From positions 533,555,755 through 533,619,754 of the forward strand of contig OX422215.1 in assembly GCA_949130495.1 (NCBI GenBank): DNA of 64,000 nucleotides, given 5' to 3'. This DNA comes from Sambucus nigra. Taxonomy: Eukaryota; Streptophyta; Magnoliopsida; Dipsacales; Adoxaceae. Below are positions 53,479-64,000 of the stretch, one piece after another. The notes beneath the pieces are model-generated. The model ran no database searches. It was not told the DNA's origin and saw only the letters and a program-made list of their open reading frames with translations. Position 1 is the stretch's first letter, and each line of letters opens with the position of its first letter. Position numbers and translations under genes: made by a program.

Positions 53479-56400
53479 TCAAACATCCTCTTCGACCTAC
53501 AAAATAAAAAAGTCAATTGTTAGCCATTGATACTTATTCTTTAGTATTTTAATTAAAAAATTAAAATTAAAAATTAGTACATTAGCAATATGCCACGCTA
53601 CTGTTGAATGATGTGCATCTCCAATTGTGGACTTGTTTCCATAAGGTCTAGGCAATGATTCATTTGTTACAAATGTTTTCTCAATATATACTTCCCAAAA
53701 GTCTTCACCCAGTTGCGTACCCCCTACTTTTGTTGAAGGGTCCTTGCTCACAATGAATCCACGTGCCACAATCACTTTTGGAAGTCCGGAAGTAAGAAGG
53801 TCTACAATTTTAGGAAGTGCATTATTTGAGACCCTTTGTCGTGGTTGATGGTGCTTCTTCTTCTTCTTTGATGGTTCTTTCTACAAACAAGATGAATATG
53901 TCATCAACTATATATTTCTGGAAAAAAATCGGCAGAGTTTTATTTATTTTTAAGGCATCCCAATAATTTTAAGACTATATACAACCAAATATGCCAACAA
54001 CTTAATGTCAAGTATACATAAACTCTCCAAGAAAGCGCAGATATATTGTTCCCTTTAAAATCCTTTAAATTAGTAACATACCTGAATTGAAGTAGCATTC
54101 GTTTGCTCACTAACACGAGCAGCGGTCTCGGGGGCATCCAAGTGTTGAGAATTTGCAATCTACAAAAAATGAATTATTTCAATCATGAAAACATATAGTC
54201 ATAAATTATGATTTTAAAAAGTAGTTATCTACTTGTCTGTTGAGATGGAGTTAAATAGTGATTTGATTGTGGTACCACTACAGGTTGAAATTGGTTGGTT
54301 TCTTCTAATTGTTGCTCGGGTTGCAAAATAGACCTATATGATGGTATGTTTTGCTCGTTGGAGGATTGAGGAACCTGTTAATAGCATAATTTAATACTAG
54401 AACATACATTTATATAAATACACGATAATTAAGCACAAAAGATAAAAGTGTGTACTTATTAACCTGTTTGGATACAACGGAAGGGCAAGTCATCATGTGT
54501 GTGCGTATCAACTCAAACTGAGCCTCTAAATGATCAAATTTATCCTGAAATTCAGATCGAATCTCAGATCTTAGTCGCTCATACTCTTTTTCATTAACCT
54601 TCGGGTGCTTAGTTCCATGCACATCAGTTGGAGATGGTCCATGCCCATAAGCTCGACAATGACCGTGTTTATCAGGTCCTAGGACTTCATAAAATATCTC
54701 ATCTTTACGACTGACGGATTCATTACAATCTGACGGAAGTTGATCTACTTTTTGCCTCATTTTTGACTGAAATGAAACGATTCTTATTAACATAATAATT
54801 TCATGCATAATTTTAAATTTCATAAATAATAATAAACTTATTTAATTGTTAATTTAATCCTCATCCGTGTATGATATATATTATGCTTTTAATAATATGA
54901 CACAATCTCCTGCATGTTGCCTTTTATAATGGTTGATAAATAGAATAAGAATTTTGATTAATAGGTAAAATGACGTCGTTGAGATTTTCTAAGAAATGAG
55001 GGAAGGAACATGGATGATATTTTTGTACCATTGCTTCAGCGGAATCTTATCGATGGCTGAGCCATCGCTCCTCTCATGTGTTTTGATGTAAACATCAACC
55101 AACGAAACCTTTTTCCCTTGATCAGCCTCCATCTGCATAAACCCAATGACTTGTAAGTCGTTACATAAATAAGTTTGAAAACCTAAAATAATATTCACAA
55201 TCAAAATCTTTTATAAAACACCTTATGAGCAACATTCGCATGACTCTTTCTTCCAGAAGTATGTGGTGTTCTTTGCTTCTTACGAGTTCGACGATTTCTT
55301 CGACTCGTTTTCTGTTACAAAAATATATTTAAAATATATGTTTAACTTGAATTTATAAAACTTTATCGGTAGTAATACATTCATACCCTTGCCTCGCGAG
55401 TTCCCCAATACTTAACAAGTTGTGACCACTGCTCTAGCTTTACTCTAGGTGGACAATATTTCAATCTCTCTTCGTCAGTATCAAAGGCACGATAATGTTT
55501 CTTCACCTCTGCTTTCCAATTATTCCATATCTTTCCAACCTTCTTCATACACATTTTTTTGAATTCTTCAGGGGCATTAGTGTTCTCCTATATAATTACA
55601 ATGTATAGAAAAATAAGGCATCTACTACACATGAGTTTAGCTTGAATTATGTTTTATCATTTTCAAAGTTATGAGTTGAGCTATTATTGACATTGTTGTG
55701 ATTGGCAAGACAACCCATGCATAGTTGACTTTTACCTAAAGAATTCAAAATTTTCATTTGCCACAAATTATGGTATCTTTTGATTTTACCTTCACCTCTC
55801 GCCAAACATGTTCCTTGTATGGGTATAACTCCTTGCATCTCCAATCTTTGAAAGCCAACGGTAACCTGTTCAGCATCGATATAATAATAAATTAGTAACC
55901 TTTTACATCGATTAAATAATCATCTTTAAATTGTCAATAGATAACATACAGTATTGCAAAGAGTATTCTAATAAGAGTTGTGTTATATAGAAATTTACAA
56001 AACAAACTTTACATGTTCCCATCACGAACTAAAATGCCTAAATGGGTAGATAGTCTATCTGCGGTATCTCCGACTGGCTGATAGAAATCGTTGAAGTGAA
56101 GCTCTAAGCGTTTTCTCGTACCCCATAATTCACCCAACTTCGCAATGCCTCTACGTTTAGTGGCATATTGTGCTGAAGCTAAACCGTAAAAATTGAAAAA
56201 ATAGGTTAACTTCAATCTACACAGTTAAATAAGCACATATAAATCAAATAACTTTGATTACCTTCTTCATGTGAATGGGCATCTTGGTTATGTAACGGCT
56301 CACTCTCCGTCGAGCTACTATCGCTTTCACAGTCACTTGAGTTTGATCGTTCGGTCGAGCTAGAATCTGAAAGGGAATGAGAACTGGGCTGAGATTGTGG

Positions 56401-56490
56401 TTGAAATGGTGGTTGGAGATTGGATTGTGAGTGCAATCGTGAACGGGAATGTGCCCGTGAGAGGGATTTACTGTGCCTCTGTGATGTCAT
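53479..56490 (-). CDS. CACTA accessory (TNPA-like) protein with Transposase_24 and DUF8039-like regions
   Basis: Predicted exons include 56490-56262 (Ser/Gln/Arg-rich, MTSQRHSK), 56172-56013 (TKRRGIAKLGELW, RLELHFNDF, PVGDTADRLSTHLGILVRDG), 55865-55790 (LPLAFKDWRCKELYPYKEHV), 55587-55387 (VGKIWNNWKAEVKKHYRAFD, LEQWSQLVKYWGTREAR), 55311-55222 (basic), 55132 to about 55000 (LVDVYIKTHERSDGS), about 54768-54464 (YEVLGPDKHGHCRAYGHGPS, coiled coil), smaller Gln/Pro-rich exons, a DUF8039-like region (RGFIVSKDPSTKVGGTQLG, about 53775-53581) and 53496-53479 to a TGA. The order matches plant 'transposase, Ptta/En/Spm' proteins. The checked exon phases (first six) join without stops. It probably binds the subterminal repeats and assists the transposase. 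Confidence 0.75.
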
Positions 56491-56499
56491 AGCAACCTG

Positions 56500-57639
56500 C
56501 AATAATAAAAATTCACCACTGAGTTTACAAGAGTTATATATATACTAGGACTGTCCCACTGCTTGTAACGAAAATTTTAGTATAAATGGACTAAAATGGA
56601 ACCCAATCCTTGGTGGCTTGTAAATATTTATCTTCCAACCAATTCTAAACTTCACTCGCCATAGTCATGCCAACTTCACAACTTATAGCAGACTGTTTTA
56701 ATGCATGGGATGATAACATCCCAAAAGCATTTGTGCTGCCACAAAACTATTTTACCATACTAAGATTAGGGTCATTCAAATGAGAGGTACAATATAAAAG
56801 GATTACAGTGAGATTCGAACACAATTTTTTCAGCATAAAGGCAAAATATCTAAGTAGCTGAGTTTACAAGTACTTACTGATTCTAATGTAAACACAATAT
56901 ATCTCTAATTTCTCATTATAATAGGATAGAATGAATAAAATGAAGATCCCTAGATAAGCACCAACTCTAAAGATATAAAAGTACAATAAACAAATTAATC
57001 GAATATAGGCAAAATAGTCCACCCCCATATGAACCCCGTCACATCACTCTCCCCCTTGAGCTCATGATATGATGGCGATAGCACTCAGGATCGATACGCT
57101 GAAAAGGTAGCCTCAGTAGTCCAAGTATCCTTATATGCAATAGGGTCGTGCCAAAGGATCAGGTAACGCGTGGAAGGCCCAAACGGTGTCTGAAAAGTCT
57201 TCCTATCATGAGACTGCCTCAACTCGATCGACATGGGACCGAACACGCTGGCTGGGATCTGTCGGTAGTGGGATCTATGGAATGCTGCTAAAAATGGAAA
57301 GGGGAACAAGCAGGCAACATTAAATGTCTTGCAGATCCGGAACTCTGGGAGATTAACTGTATCTATTAGAATGTGAGAGGAGTAGCTAACAAATCTACTA
57401 AAACAATAATCAAAAGAACTTGGAAATCTTACGATCATCCAACTACATCTCTTGTGGAACCAAAAGTGGTGGCTAATAGAATTAAAAAGTAACAGAAGTA
57501 GATTCATTTTCAAAACAGTGTTTTCAATTGTTCGAATAAGATTTCGTTCATGTGGAATGATAATGTTTAAGTTAGAGTGGTTAAAAATAAAGAACAACTT
57601 CTTTTTCTTTAAATTGATTTGCATTATCTGTACAAAACT
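56500..57639. other. Unassigned segment right of the CACTA gene
   Basis: AT-rich at 56500-57000. On the minus strand, 57330-57085 gives an open stretch (VFGPMSIELRQSHDRKTFQT, ...YKDTWTTEATFSAYRS) followed by GELKGESDVTG-like sequence. It could be the decayed tail of a retroelement pol, but I cannot place it. Confidence 0.3.
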
Positions 57640-58280
57640 ATTTTTATTATAATTTTTTATGCTAAGTGTACTATAGTGGAAAGGAAATTTCTATGGGATA
57701 GTTTAAAATAATTTTCTATTAAGACCAACCCTCACCTAATGATGGTGATAGGAGATTTTAATGCGACCTCTAGTGAAGATGATAAATTTGAGGAACTGAC
57801 CTAAAGTTTCATGTCATTCAAGACTTTAATGATATGATGACAACCTGCCCTCTTGTGGATTTAGACTTCTCTAAGTCTATATTCACTTGGACAAATTATA
57901 AGGTGAATAATACTGTTTTTACTAGATTGGATAATTGTCTAGTTAACCCTGAATGGATTATGTATTTTCCAAATTATAACATATCCCACTTGTATAGGAA
58001 CTGTTCGGATCACAGTTCTCATTTCCTCTCTATCAAAACAGTTGTTAATGACTGTCCCAAGCACTTTAAGTTTATCAAAATGTTGTGTATTAAAGGGCCC
58101 ACATCCCAAACTCCCCAACTGCCTCCAAGGCAGGTTAGAGGTCCAAAGGGTATCCTCAGACATACCAGTACTTACCTTATAAAGCCTCCACTACTCTTAA
58201 GGGTGAGCTATGGTACTGTAATAGACTTTAATCATACATTCTTTCTCCTAGAAAGGTTATTCATTCCAGCATACCTCCTC
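57640..58280 (+). pseudogene. LINE endonuclease remnant
   Basis: Plus-strand frames give FYAKCTIVERKFLWDSL, VIGDFNAT, FNDMMTTCPLVDLDFSKSIF, TWTNYKVNNTVFTRLDNCLV, WIMYFPNYNISHLYRNCSDH and SSHFLSI, the C-terminal half of the AP-endonuclease domain of plant L1 elements, including the catalytic GDFN and SDH motifs. PKHFKFIKM follows. One frameshift and one stop lie near 57800. The N-terminus is absent. Confidence 0.8.
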
Positions 58281-58289
58281 AAATAATCT

Positions 58290-59560
58290 CAAAGACCACA
58301 ACATCAAAGTTTTGCCATGATTTGTGCTCAGAGCATCCCTCAAACTGAAGGGAAATAACCTCCCTAGGTCACTCAAGCCTTAACCTTATGATGTGGTAGT
58401 ACGTGTCACTTCATGATCAACATAATGGAAAAGTAATTATAGATGATGTAAGTCGATTTTTAAGTGAATTTAATGTTGATGGTATCATTCAATGCATGTG
58501 GAAAAGGGGAATAACGATAGGTGAAATAGTATTTTTCTTTGCACCCACTATGTTAAACCGTGTACAGGAGCCTTACCACAGGTCCAAAAGGTTTGGAAGA
58601 ATCGGGGATTTGCTCAAAATTGATCCCAAATTAGCAGGTGCTACCACATCCTAGGACTGAGACTTGGGTGACCCCAAGAGGTCATTATCGTTCAATATGA
58701 GGTTGGCTCTGAGTACAGATCATGACGAAAACTTGATTCTTTGGTCTCTGTGCCTTCTTAAGGAAGTAGGATGGAACGACTAACCTTAATAGGAGTAAAA
58801 ATGCATGGATGATGTATGCTATAGTACCATAACACACCTTTGAGAATGGCAGAGGCTTTGTATGATATGTAATTGTCTGTCTGAGATATGAAGTTTGAGG
58901 CCAACCTTAAGACCTCTGCCTTATATCCAAGGTAGTTGGGGAGTTAAAAGATCTTTTAAACCCTAAGTGTGAAATATTCAGGACATGGAGAGGCAAACGC
59001 CTACATTATATAGGTGTTACTTACCTTTTGGTTTTAAGCCAGCCTGCCTGCATCAGGTAGGTTTCACAACTGTTTTGATTCTATCACTTACATTCAAAAC
59101 ATTCGTTAGGATGATCCTACCGAATTCTGTAATTAACTAACTGTTTGAATCATGTTATGCAGATTCTGTTCGAATGCTCTTTTTTGAATAACTGTTTGAA
59201 TAATGTTTAAATCAAATTCTGTTCGAATACTGCAAGTAATGTTGATTCACAACTTGCAATCGCCACGGGAGTCTGCATCAATCGATGACACCGGTGACAC
59301 TAGAATCACTGACATGTGATCTATTACGATCATTTGATATGTATAAAGAAGCATACAATAGTGTTGAAATTCTGAAGTACGTGGACGATGTCACTTTGAA
59401 GTACTGGTGGTGAAACTGAATAAAGCAGAGGCGCAATCCTTTAAACAGTCTCAAAGCTATCTTTGTTGATAGATATGGTTATGGTAAGAACCAAATCTTA
59501 TTCGCTGTGCCTTCAGGCACAGGCATATACTAGTATATGTATATATAATGAAGTTTGAAT
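58290..59560. other. Segment between LINE endonuclease and gene fragments
   Basis: Short ORFs only (for example DDVSRFLSEFNVDGIIQCMW on plus at 58440). A repeated TTCTGTTCGAAT word lies at 59160-59230. Nothing is assigned. Confidence 0.3.
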
Positions 59561-59568
59561 AAGATTAC

Positions 59569-59690
59569 CTCAGTGGAACAAAAGCAACGGTAAACGTGGC
59601 CAGAATCTAAAAGCTTTTCAGCATATTGCTTGTACATAATATTTCTTTCAGACTGCCGATATGGGCCATAGTCTCCACCAACACCAGGAC
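59569..59690 (-). pseudogene. Single exon of organellar glutamyl-tRNA synthetase
   Basis: This 122-nt exon encodes (G)[18 protein letters not shown] and [20 protein letters not shown] followed by TE. That is the class I glutamyl-tRNA synthetase segment just after the HIGH-containing exon, best known from the chloroplast/mitochondrial enzyme that charges tRNA-Glu. Splice sites are intact on both sides (TATGTAG before, GTAATC after) and no stop occurs. The preceding HIGH exon and the following exons are not found in the window, so this is a captured or isolated fragment rather than a gene. Confidence 0.8.
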
Positions 59691-60917
59691 CTACATATTC
59701 ACCACATGTATTTTAGTCTAATTTACCATATGCTATACCTTTTGAATAAAGAAAAGGAACCACACAAACTTGCTAAATAATGCGCAACAAATTTAGGCTG
59801 AAAAACACGTGTAACTAGATGTAAAACAGAACATTATGTAGGATATTCAGTATCTGTAACTGGTTTATCAAAACATCCGGATATAAGTGCCATAGTTGTC
59901 ACAAGCAAAAGGCACACCAAGGCACCAAGCTAAATAATAAGTAAAGGATCTTTGTTCTCTTTCCAATACAGAAAAATTAATTTAACAATTTAATTATCCA
60001 ATAATCAACAAAAGCTAAATAATAAGTAAAGGATTCGGGCTTGAAAAGACCCAGGCAGAGGTAAGAAAATGTCTCGATAAGAAAGCTTTGGAGGTGCATA
60101 GGTGTTGAAATATGAATACAGTATATTCTAGACTAAATACAAATAAATTCAAAAAATTCATTTTTCATTTCAACCATGACCATAATGTACCGTGACATTT
60201 CGAATGCGAGTCAAGTGCAAAACAAAGAGGACTCAACCATGCAGTTTTTGCAAGAAACCCTCACGATGATTCGAATGCAGATAACTTCCCTAAAATATGC
60301 ATTTTATGGCAAAGACTCTCTCTGTATCGCTCAAATGTCCCCAAAAGGGACTTTTAAACTGGAAATTTTTTGTCCTGACTTCGGGGTCAACCAAGTAAAA
60401 AACACAGAGGCAAAGCCTTAAACTAGAACTTAACAATTCAATTGCCCTACGGGGAAACAAAAGAAAAATGGCACCGTTCACTTGGGTAATGAAATGAATG
60501 GAACATATTATGACAACAAAGGATGAGTAAAATTGAAGGTACTGTTGAGTTCCAATTTTAAGACAGAAAACAATTTCAAATTTGGCATTCGAATAAAATA
60601 ACACAGATGACAGTGTTTCATATATACAATGAAGAATGTTGAAATACCAAACGAGAACAATAAAGTCTACTTGAAACCCAGCCACTGTACGGATAATGTG
60701 TGAGCAAACTTTATGAAAAGGGTTGGAAGCTAGAGATTTGAGTCCACTGAGGAAAGGAGAAGCCCCATACTGCTGTGCAGCAATAGCCTTAAACCCACTT
60801 CCCTCATAGGTATACGCACCACCAGTATACTCCACTATAGCAGGTAAACTTTTAATTTTTTCAGTTTGGATCAATTTAAGAAAATTGGAGAGGGCTCTCC
60901 AAATGCATAACAAAGTA

Positions 60918-61073
60918 TCAGAGCTTGCTACTTCTAGCTTGGGTATCAAGTGTAGTTATCCACTGCCTGCCTAAAGCAATCAGCTCACCACTTCGTTTCT
61001 TCTTGACCTCGAGTATCCCTGATACTAGCTTTCCCTCCTGTCCTGCAACTTTTGCTTTTATCTCAACTTCTTC
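60918..61073 (-). pseudogene. Last exon of a small hotdog thioesterase (ends in SKL)
   Basis: After an acceptor GTGGTAG, 51 residues and a stop read EEVEIKAKVAGQEGKLVSGI, LEVKKKRSGELIALGRQWIT and TLDTQARSSKL. The pattern EEVEIxAKVxxxxGKL...VEVRxKxxGELIAxGR is that of plant small acyl-CoA thioesterases (PaaI/THEM2-like hotdog). The C-terminal SKL is a canonical peroxisome targeting signal. The upstream exons with the catalytic region are not found nearby, so I treat it as a gene fragment. Confidence 0.55.
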
Positions 61074-61584
61074 CTACCACATTCAAAGTATTCACCAATT
61101 GGTTTCACTCCAAATAATGTAGTTCTCAATTTAATCTATGTAAGCGCTAATAATTTAGGCAATCCTACTATAGTTTTGCAACCCCAATTCCCTTCTTTGG
61201 AATTGGAAATGTATTGAAGCATCAAAGAACAATTTCATTGTTTGGTTGGAAAAATGAGCTTGAAATTGTCTTGAAATTCTAATTCTAAAAATATCAATTC
61301 GATATATCAAATTCTCAACTAGAAGACATGTAGTAAATTCCATTTGGTACTTTTACGTTCATGGAATTAACTGTTCTATCATTTCTAAAATGGAATAATG
61401 TATCTCAATTCAAGTGCATCACCCAAGCGTATAAAAACATTTCAAAATGTCTATTGTCTATGCAAAATACACTAGAAATAAGAGAATTTATCTTTGGGAT
61501 TATATACCCAATGAAGCCACTAATGTAGCATGGGTCGTGCGATACTTGAGAAGGAAGGGGGTAGCGATCGCGATAATTATGATC

Positions 61585-61650
61585 CAAATCCTTGTAAACT
61601 CGACCATTTGCTCCTTTGCCAATCTCATCTTTGAGCATCTTCAAAAAAAG
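61585..61650 (-). pseudogene. Protein kinase P-loop fragment (MAP3K-epsilon-like)
   Basis: The minus strand reads KMLKDEIGKGANGRVYKDLD after a pyrimidine-rich GAAG acceptor. It resembles the glycine-rich loop of MAP3K-epsilon kinases (MLGDEIGKGAYGRVYKGLD). The frame degenerates just afterwards and the catalytic Lys exon part is scrambled. Confidence 0.5.
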
Positions 61651-62089
61651 AAATAGATAGTGTTCGTGTTTACAAACTAGACCTTTCTTACCAACGGCAG
61701 TAAACCCTTACTCGTAAGGATTACATTTGAAACAAAAAGTAACCCTTGGAGGTCAAGGGTTCAAATCCTCTTGGACTCATTTCCCATAGTGTGTCCTGGT
61801 GAAGTTTAATTGGAGGTCCAAGACCACATTTTATGTGCAGGATAAGGAGGTAAGAAAGGAATGTCAAGTGTCTTTAGTTATCCAAAGAAAGCCTCTTGTC
61901 CCATTAGTTGTGTTTATTCTGTTGGAGCGGTCAACTCATATCATTTTCCATCCTTTTATCTAGCGTATCAAACGGGGCCTACCCTTGGATTGGTCATGTT
62001 CCCTACCATGCCTGGATAAGATTTAAAAAAAATGTGACCCTCTATTCTAATGGAATTGAAGTAAATAAGCCTAACTTGTCACCTGGCAT

Positions 62090-62235
62090 CATTTTGAGTT
62101 CACAGTATTGCCAATGTCATAGTCACTGAGCCATAGCACCTAAATTCCTTGCACTTAGTGTATATTCATGGGCATTTGGGAACCATGTGGCCTTCAAGTC
62201 CACAAGATCGACATGAACCTAATTGTGTTTAATAG
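62090..62235 (-). pseudogene. CCHC zinc-knuckle gene fragment
   Basis: The minus strand reads SCRSCGLEGHMVPKCP*, a perfect CX2CX4HX4C knuckle, then IYTKCKEFRCYGSVTMTLA in the same frame with stops. It may derive from a host knuckle protein or a transposon. The source gene is not identified. Confidence 0.4.
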
Positions 62236-62239
62236 GTAA

Positions 62240-63239
62240 AATAAAAAAAGTTAGAAAATACATTTTATGATAGGGTTGTGTGAGAAATGATTCATATGCA
62301 TTCGTTCATCATCATCATCATCTTTTCATTTCTCCTTCCCACCTCCCATTTCTGTTGATATGCACTGTGCAATATGAAAATGGTGTTCACATGTAGATAA
62401 AGATGAACAAAGCACTGCTGTGGTTTAACTATAGGTGGAACAGGTCCGACGATTAGTTTCTCATTAATTGTTGTTTTTTTAGTTTGGTCATCATATAATA
62501 AGGAACATTACCAAGGACATTATTGACACAACAAAGGTCAACTTAACCAATGGTCTGTTAGTTTTTGGAGGCTAACCTATGGGTTTGGAAAAATTATGAC
62601 TAAAGTCTAATTATGTATAACACTCATACCAAAAACAGTATTAGTGATCTAAGCAGCAGTGGGCATTGCAGTTATCTCATTATCACTTTCAGCAACAATT
62701 ATGGTGATAATTTTAATACAGAGCAGGGGTCATGTAAGTTAGGGCAGGGATCATGATAATGCATGCTTTCATGATAGTCCTCAACTGTCTCTACATCAGT
62801 AGACACTGCTCCATCACCCATTTCAGTTTCATTAAAATTCAGCATTCAGCCCTGTTGAATGCTAAATTATGATTGATTTCAACATCAAATGGTAAAAACG
62901 AACCACCCTGGGGAAAACCAGTTGCCCCAAAATGCTTTGGTGCCCCGACATCAACAGCCCTTTCCCACTCTTACATATGCACATTTTTAATATTTATGGA
63001 GAGGTCATACCATAGTACTATAAAGCTCCTAGATTACATAGGATGAAAGAAAATAGGTTGCTTTCAGTTAGATGAATAGTGTATCTCCTCAAAGCACTGA
63101 CTCGATTGTAGCATCTTCTCATAGAATTCCACTGGCCAAAACCAAATCTGGAGTTTCCAGAATAAATAATTGTAGCATATGATTAATATAGAGATAAATT
63201 AGATAAATGAATTTTGTTTCTATACATAATTAAATATGA
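62240..63239. other. Unassigned segment before the LINE RT piece
   Basis: No recognised coding sequence. There is a short (ATC)n run at 62308-62323 and otherwise ordinary AT-rich sequence. Confidence 0.3.
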
Positions 63240-63898
63240 ATTTGAAGCAGAGGATGAGATTTTAAAAGTTAAATCTGAATTTGAAGAGAGTCTTACTATG
63301 GAAAATAGAACAATTATGTCAGTTGCAGTGGAAAATCTCAATCAACAGGAGGCGAAAATGGTGTGCGAAAAATGGTGGAAAGCTTCTTTTTAGGCTTGGA
63401 GCTACCTAAAATCATAACCTCTACCGCGATTGTCCTCATTCCCATAACCGATAATGTGTCTAATTACGGTGCTATGCAGCCTATAAGCCATTGCATTTTT
63501 TCGAATAAAATCATCTCAAAGACTTTTACTTCTAGATTGGCTACTATACTTCCTAGGATCATCTCTCAAAATCAAAGTGGTTTTGTTAAAGGGAGTGAAA
63601 TTACGGATAATGTACTATTGACTCAAGAAATGATCTCTAAGTTGAATGTCAAAAATAAAAGAGGTAACATTGCAATTAAACTAGACATGTCCAAAGCATA
63701 TGATAAAGTGAATTGGTTCTGCCTTATCAAAATGTTAAGAAGGTTTGTATTTAATGAAGGTTTGATTGACATGATATGGAGGCTTATATCAAATGTTTGG
63801 CTCTTGGTGATGGTTAATGGCAAGGCAAATGGATTCTTTAAATCTACTAGGGGATTTAGGCAAGGGGACCCTCTCTCCCCGAGCCTTTTCTCTACGCG
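63240..63898 (+). pseudogene. LINE reverse transcriptase fragment
   Basis: The plus strand gives EILKVKSEFEESLTMENRTI (linker between endonuclease and RT), then FFLGLELPKIITSTAIVLIP, NKIISKTFTSRLATILPRII, SQNQSGFVKGSEITDNVLLT, QEMISKLNVKNKRGNIAIKL, DMSKAYDKVNWFCLIKMLRR and FKSTRGFRQGDPLSPSLF, the plant L1 RT motifs 0 to B. About 130 residues are missing before the first block. It ends abruptly after DPLSPSLF, before the catalytic FADD. The endonuclease part of a similar LINE lies 5 kb to the left in the same orientation. Confidence 0.88.
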
Positions 63899-64000
63899 CA
63901 GCAAATTAAATGGTACTTAGGAACAATAAGGAAAAAAATACTCAGGCACAAGAAAGCATAAGACTCAAGCATCATCATCAAGAATAAAAAGGCATATACG

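Larger units (their letters stand above)
52697..56490 (-). mobile_element. CACTA (En/Spm) transposon, left end and accessory gene; right end not seen
   Basis: CACTACAGGAATACTG at 52697 is a CACTA terminus. Subterminal repeats follow at 52740-53215, then a minus-strand accessory gene at 53479-56490. No TNP2-type transposase gene and no matching CTGTAGTG terminus occur in the window. The element may extend beyond 64000 or be truncated near 56.5 kb. Confidence 0.8.

Noticed and set aside
60290..60917. Minus-strand ORF with VEYTGGAYTYEGSGFKAIAA
   Set aside because: It overlaps the stop and 3' flank of the thioesterase exon in another frame and has no match I recognise. It is probably 3' UTR.
61740..61775. 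GGTTCAAATCC resembling a Pol III B box, possible tRNA or SINE
   Set aside because: No A box at the right distance and no cloverleaf or SINE tail could be found.

Overview
This window is nuclear DNA of a flowering plant, most likely a eudicot. It holds one long split host gene with AG/GT-bounded introns, tRNA-iMet-type primer sites on LTR elements, and typical plant transposons: Tnt1-like copia, Tat-lineage gypsy, plant L1 LINEs, CACTA and hAT MITEs. No bacterial, organellar or rRNA content is evident. The species cannot be named from the sequence.

The only essentially complete host gene is on the minus strand, from about 48.4 kb down to 26.5 kb. It encodes a kelch-repeat plus coiled-coil protein of the Arabidopsis At5g18590/At5g04420 type. 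Fifteen coding exons join into a 682-codon open frame with matching phases. The short last exon expected for the family is not in the window. The 26.5 kb to its left is wall-to-wall transposon, so the terminal intron probably runs past the left edge. Its introns hold a 9.5 kb TE-filled intron 1 (a 3.3 kb solo LTR, four hAT-type MITEs or fragments and a tandem array), a 4.2 kb intron with a gypsy element nested in a hAT-like element, and a 2.3 kb intron with a LINE.

Left block (1-26.4 kb): a minus-strand LINE (pieces at 1-0.43, 3.44-3.67 and 22.9-24.2 kb) was split by a noncoding LTR element (0.45-3.44 kb, itself hit by a 926-bp hAT MITE) and by a rearranged Tnt1-like copia element (3.67-22.9 kb). 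Inside the copia lies a Tat-lineage gypsy element (8.06-16.44 kb). It has a gag-integrase fusion, a 42-bp minisatellite and two antisense ORFs, one with two introns. The copia linker between integrase and reverse transcriptase has been amplified into arrays punctuated by poly-C tracts. A decayed gypsy gag-protease piece (24.2-25.7 kb) follows.

Right block (48.4-64 kb): promoter and intergenic sequence, a decayed copia tail, an LTR truncated by a CACTA terminus (52,697), a CACTA accessory gene (Transposase_24/DUF8039 type, minus strand), and then LINE endonuclease and reverse-transcriptase pieces. Between these lie minus-strand fragments of unrelated host genes: an organellar glutamyl-tRNA synthetase exon, a small thioesterase last exon ending in SKL, a MAP3K-like P-loop and a CCHC knuckle. 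This looks like transposon-mediated gene capture. The CACTA right end is not visible, so the fragments may lie inside it.

The most notable items are the intron-bearing antisense gene pair in the Tat element, the poly-C-punctuated linker array, the possible multi-gene capture next to the CACTA element, and position-matched but sequence-different palindrome blocks in two related LTRs.
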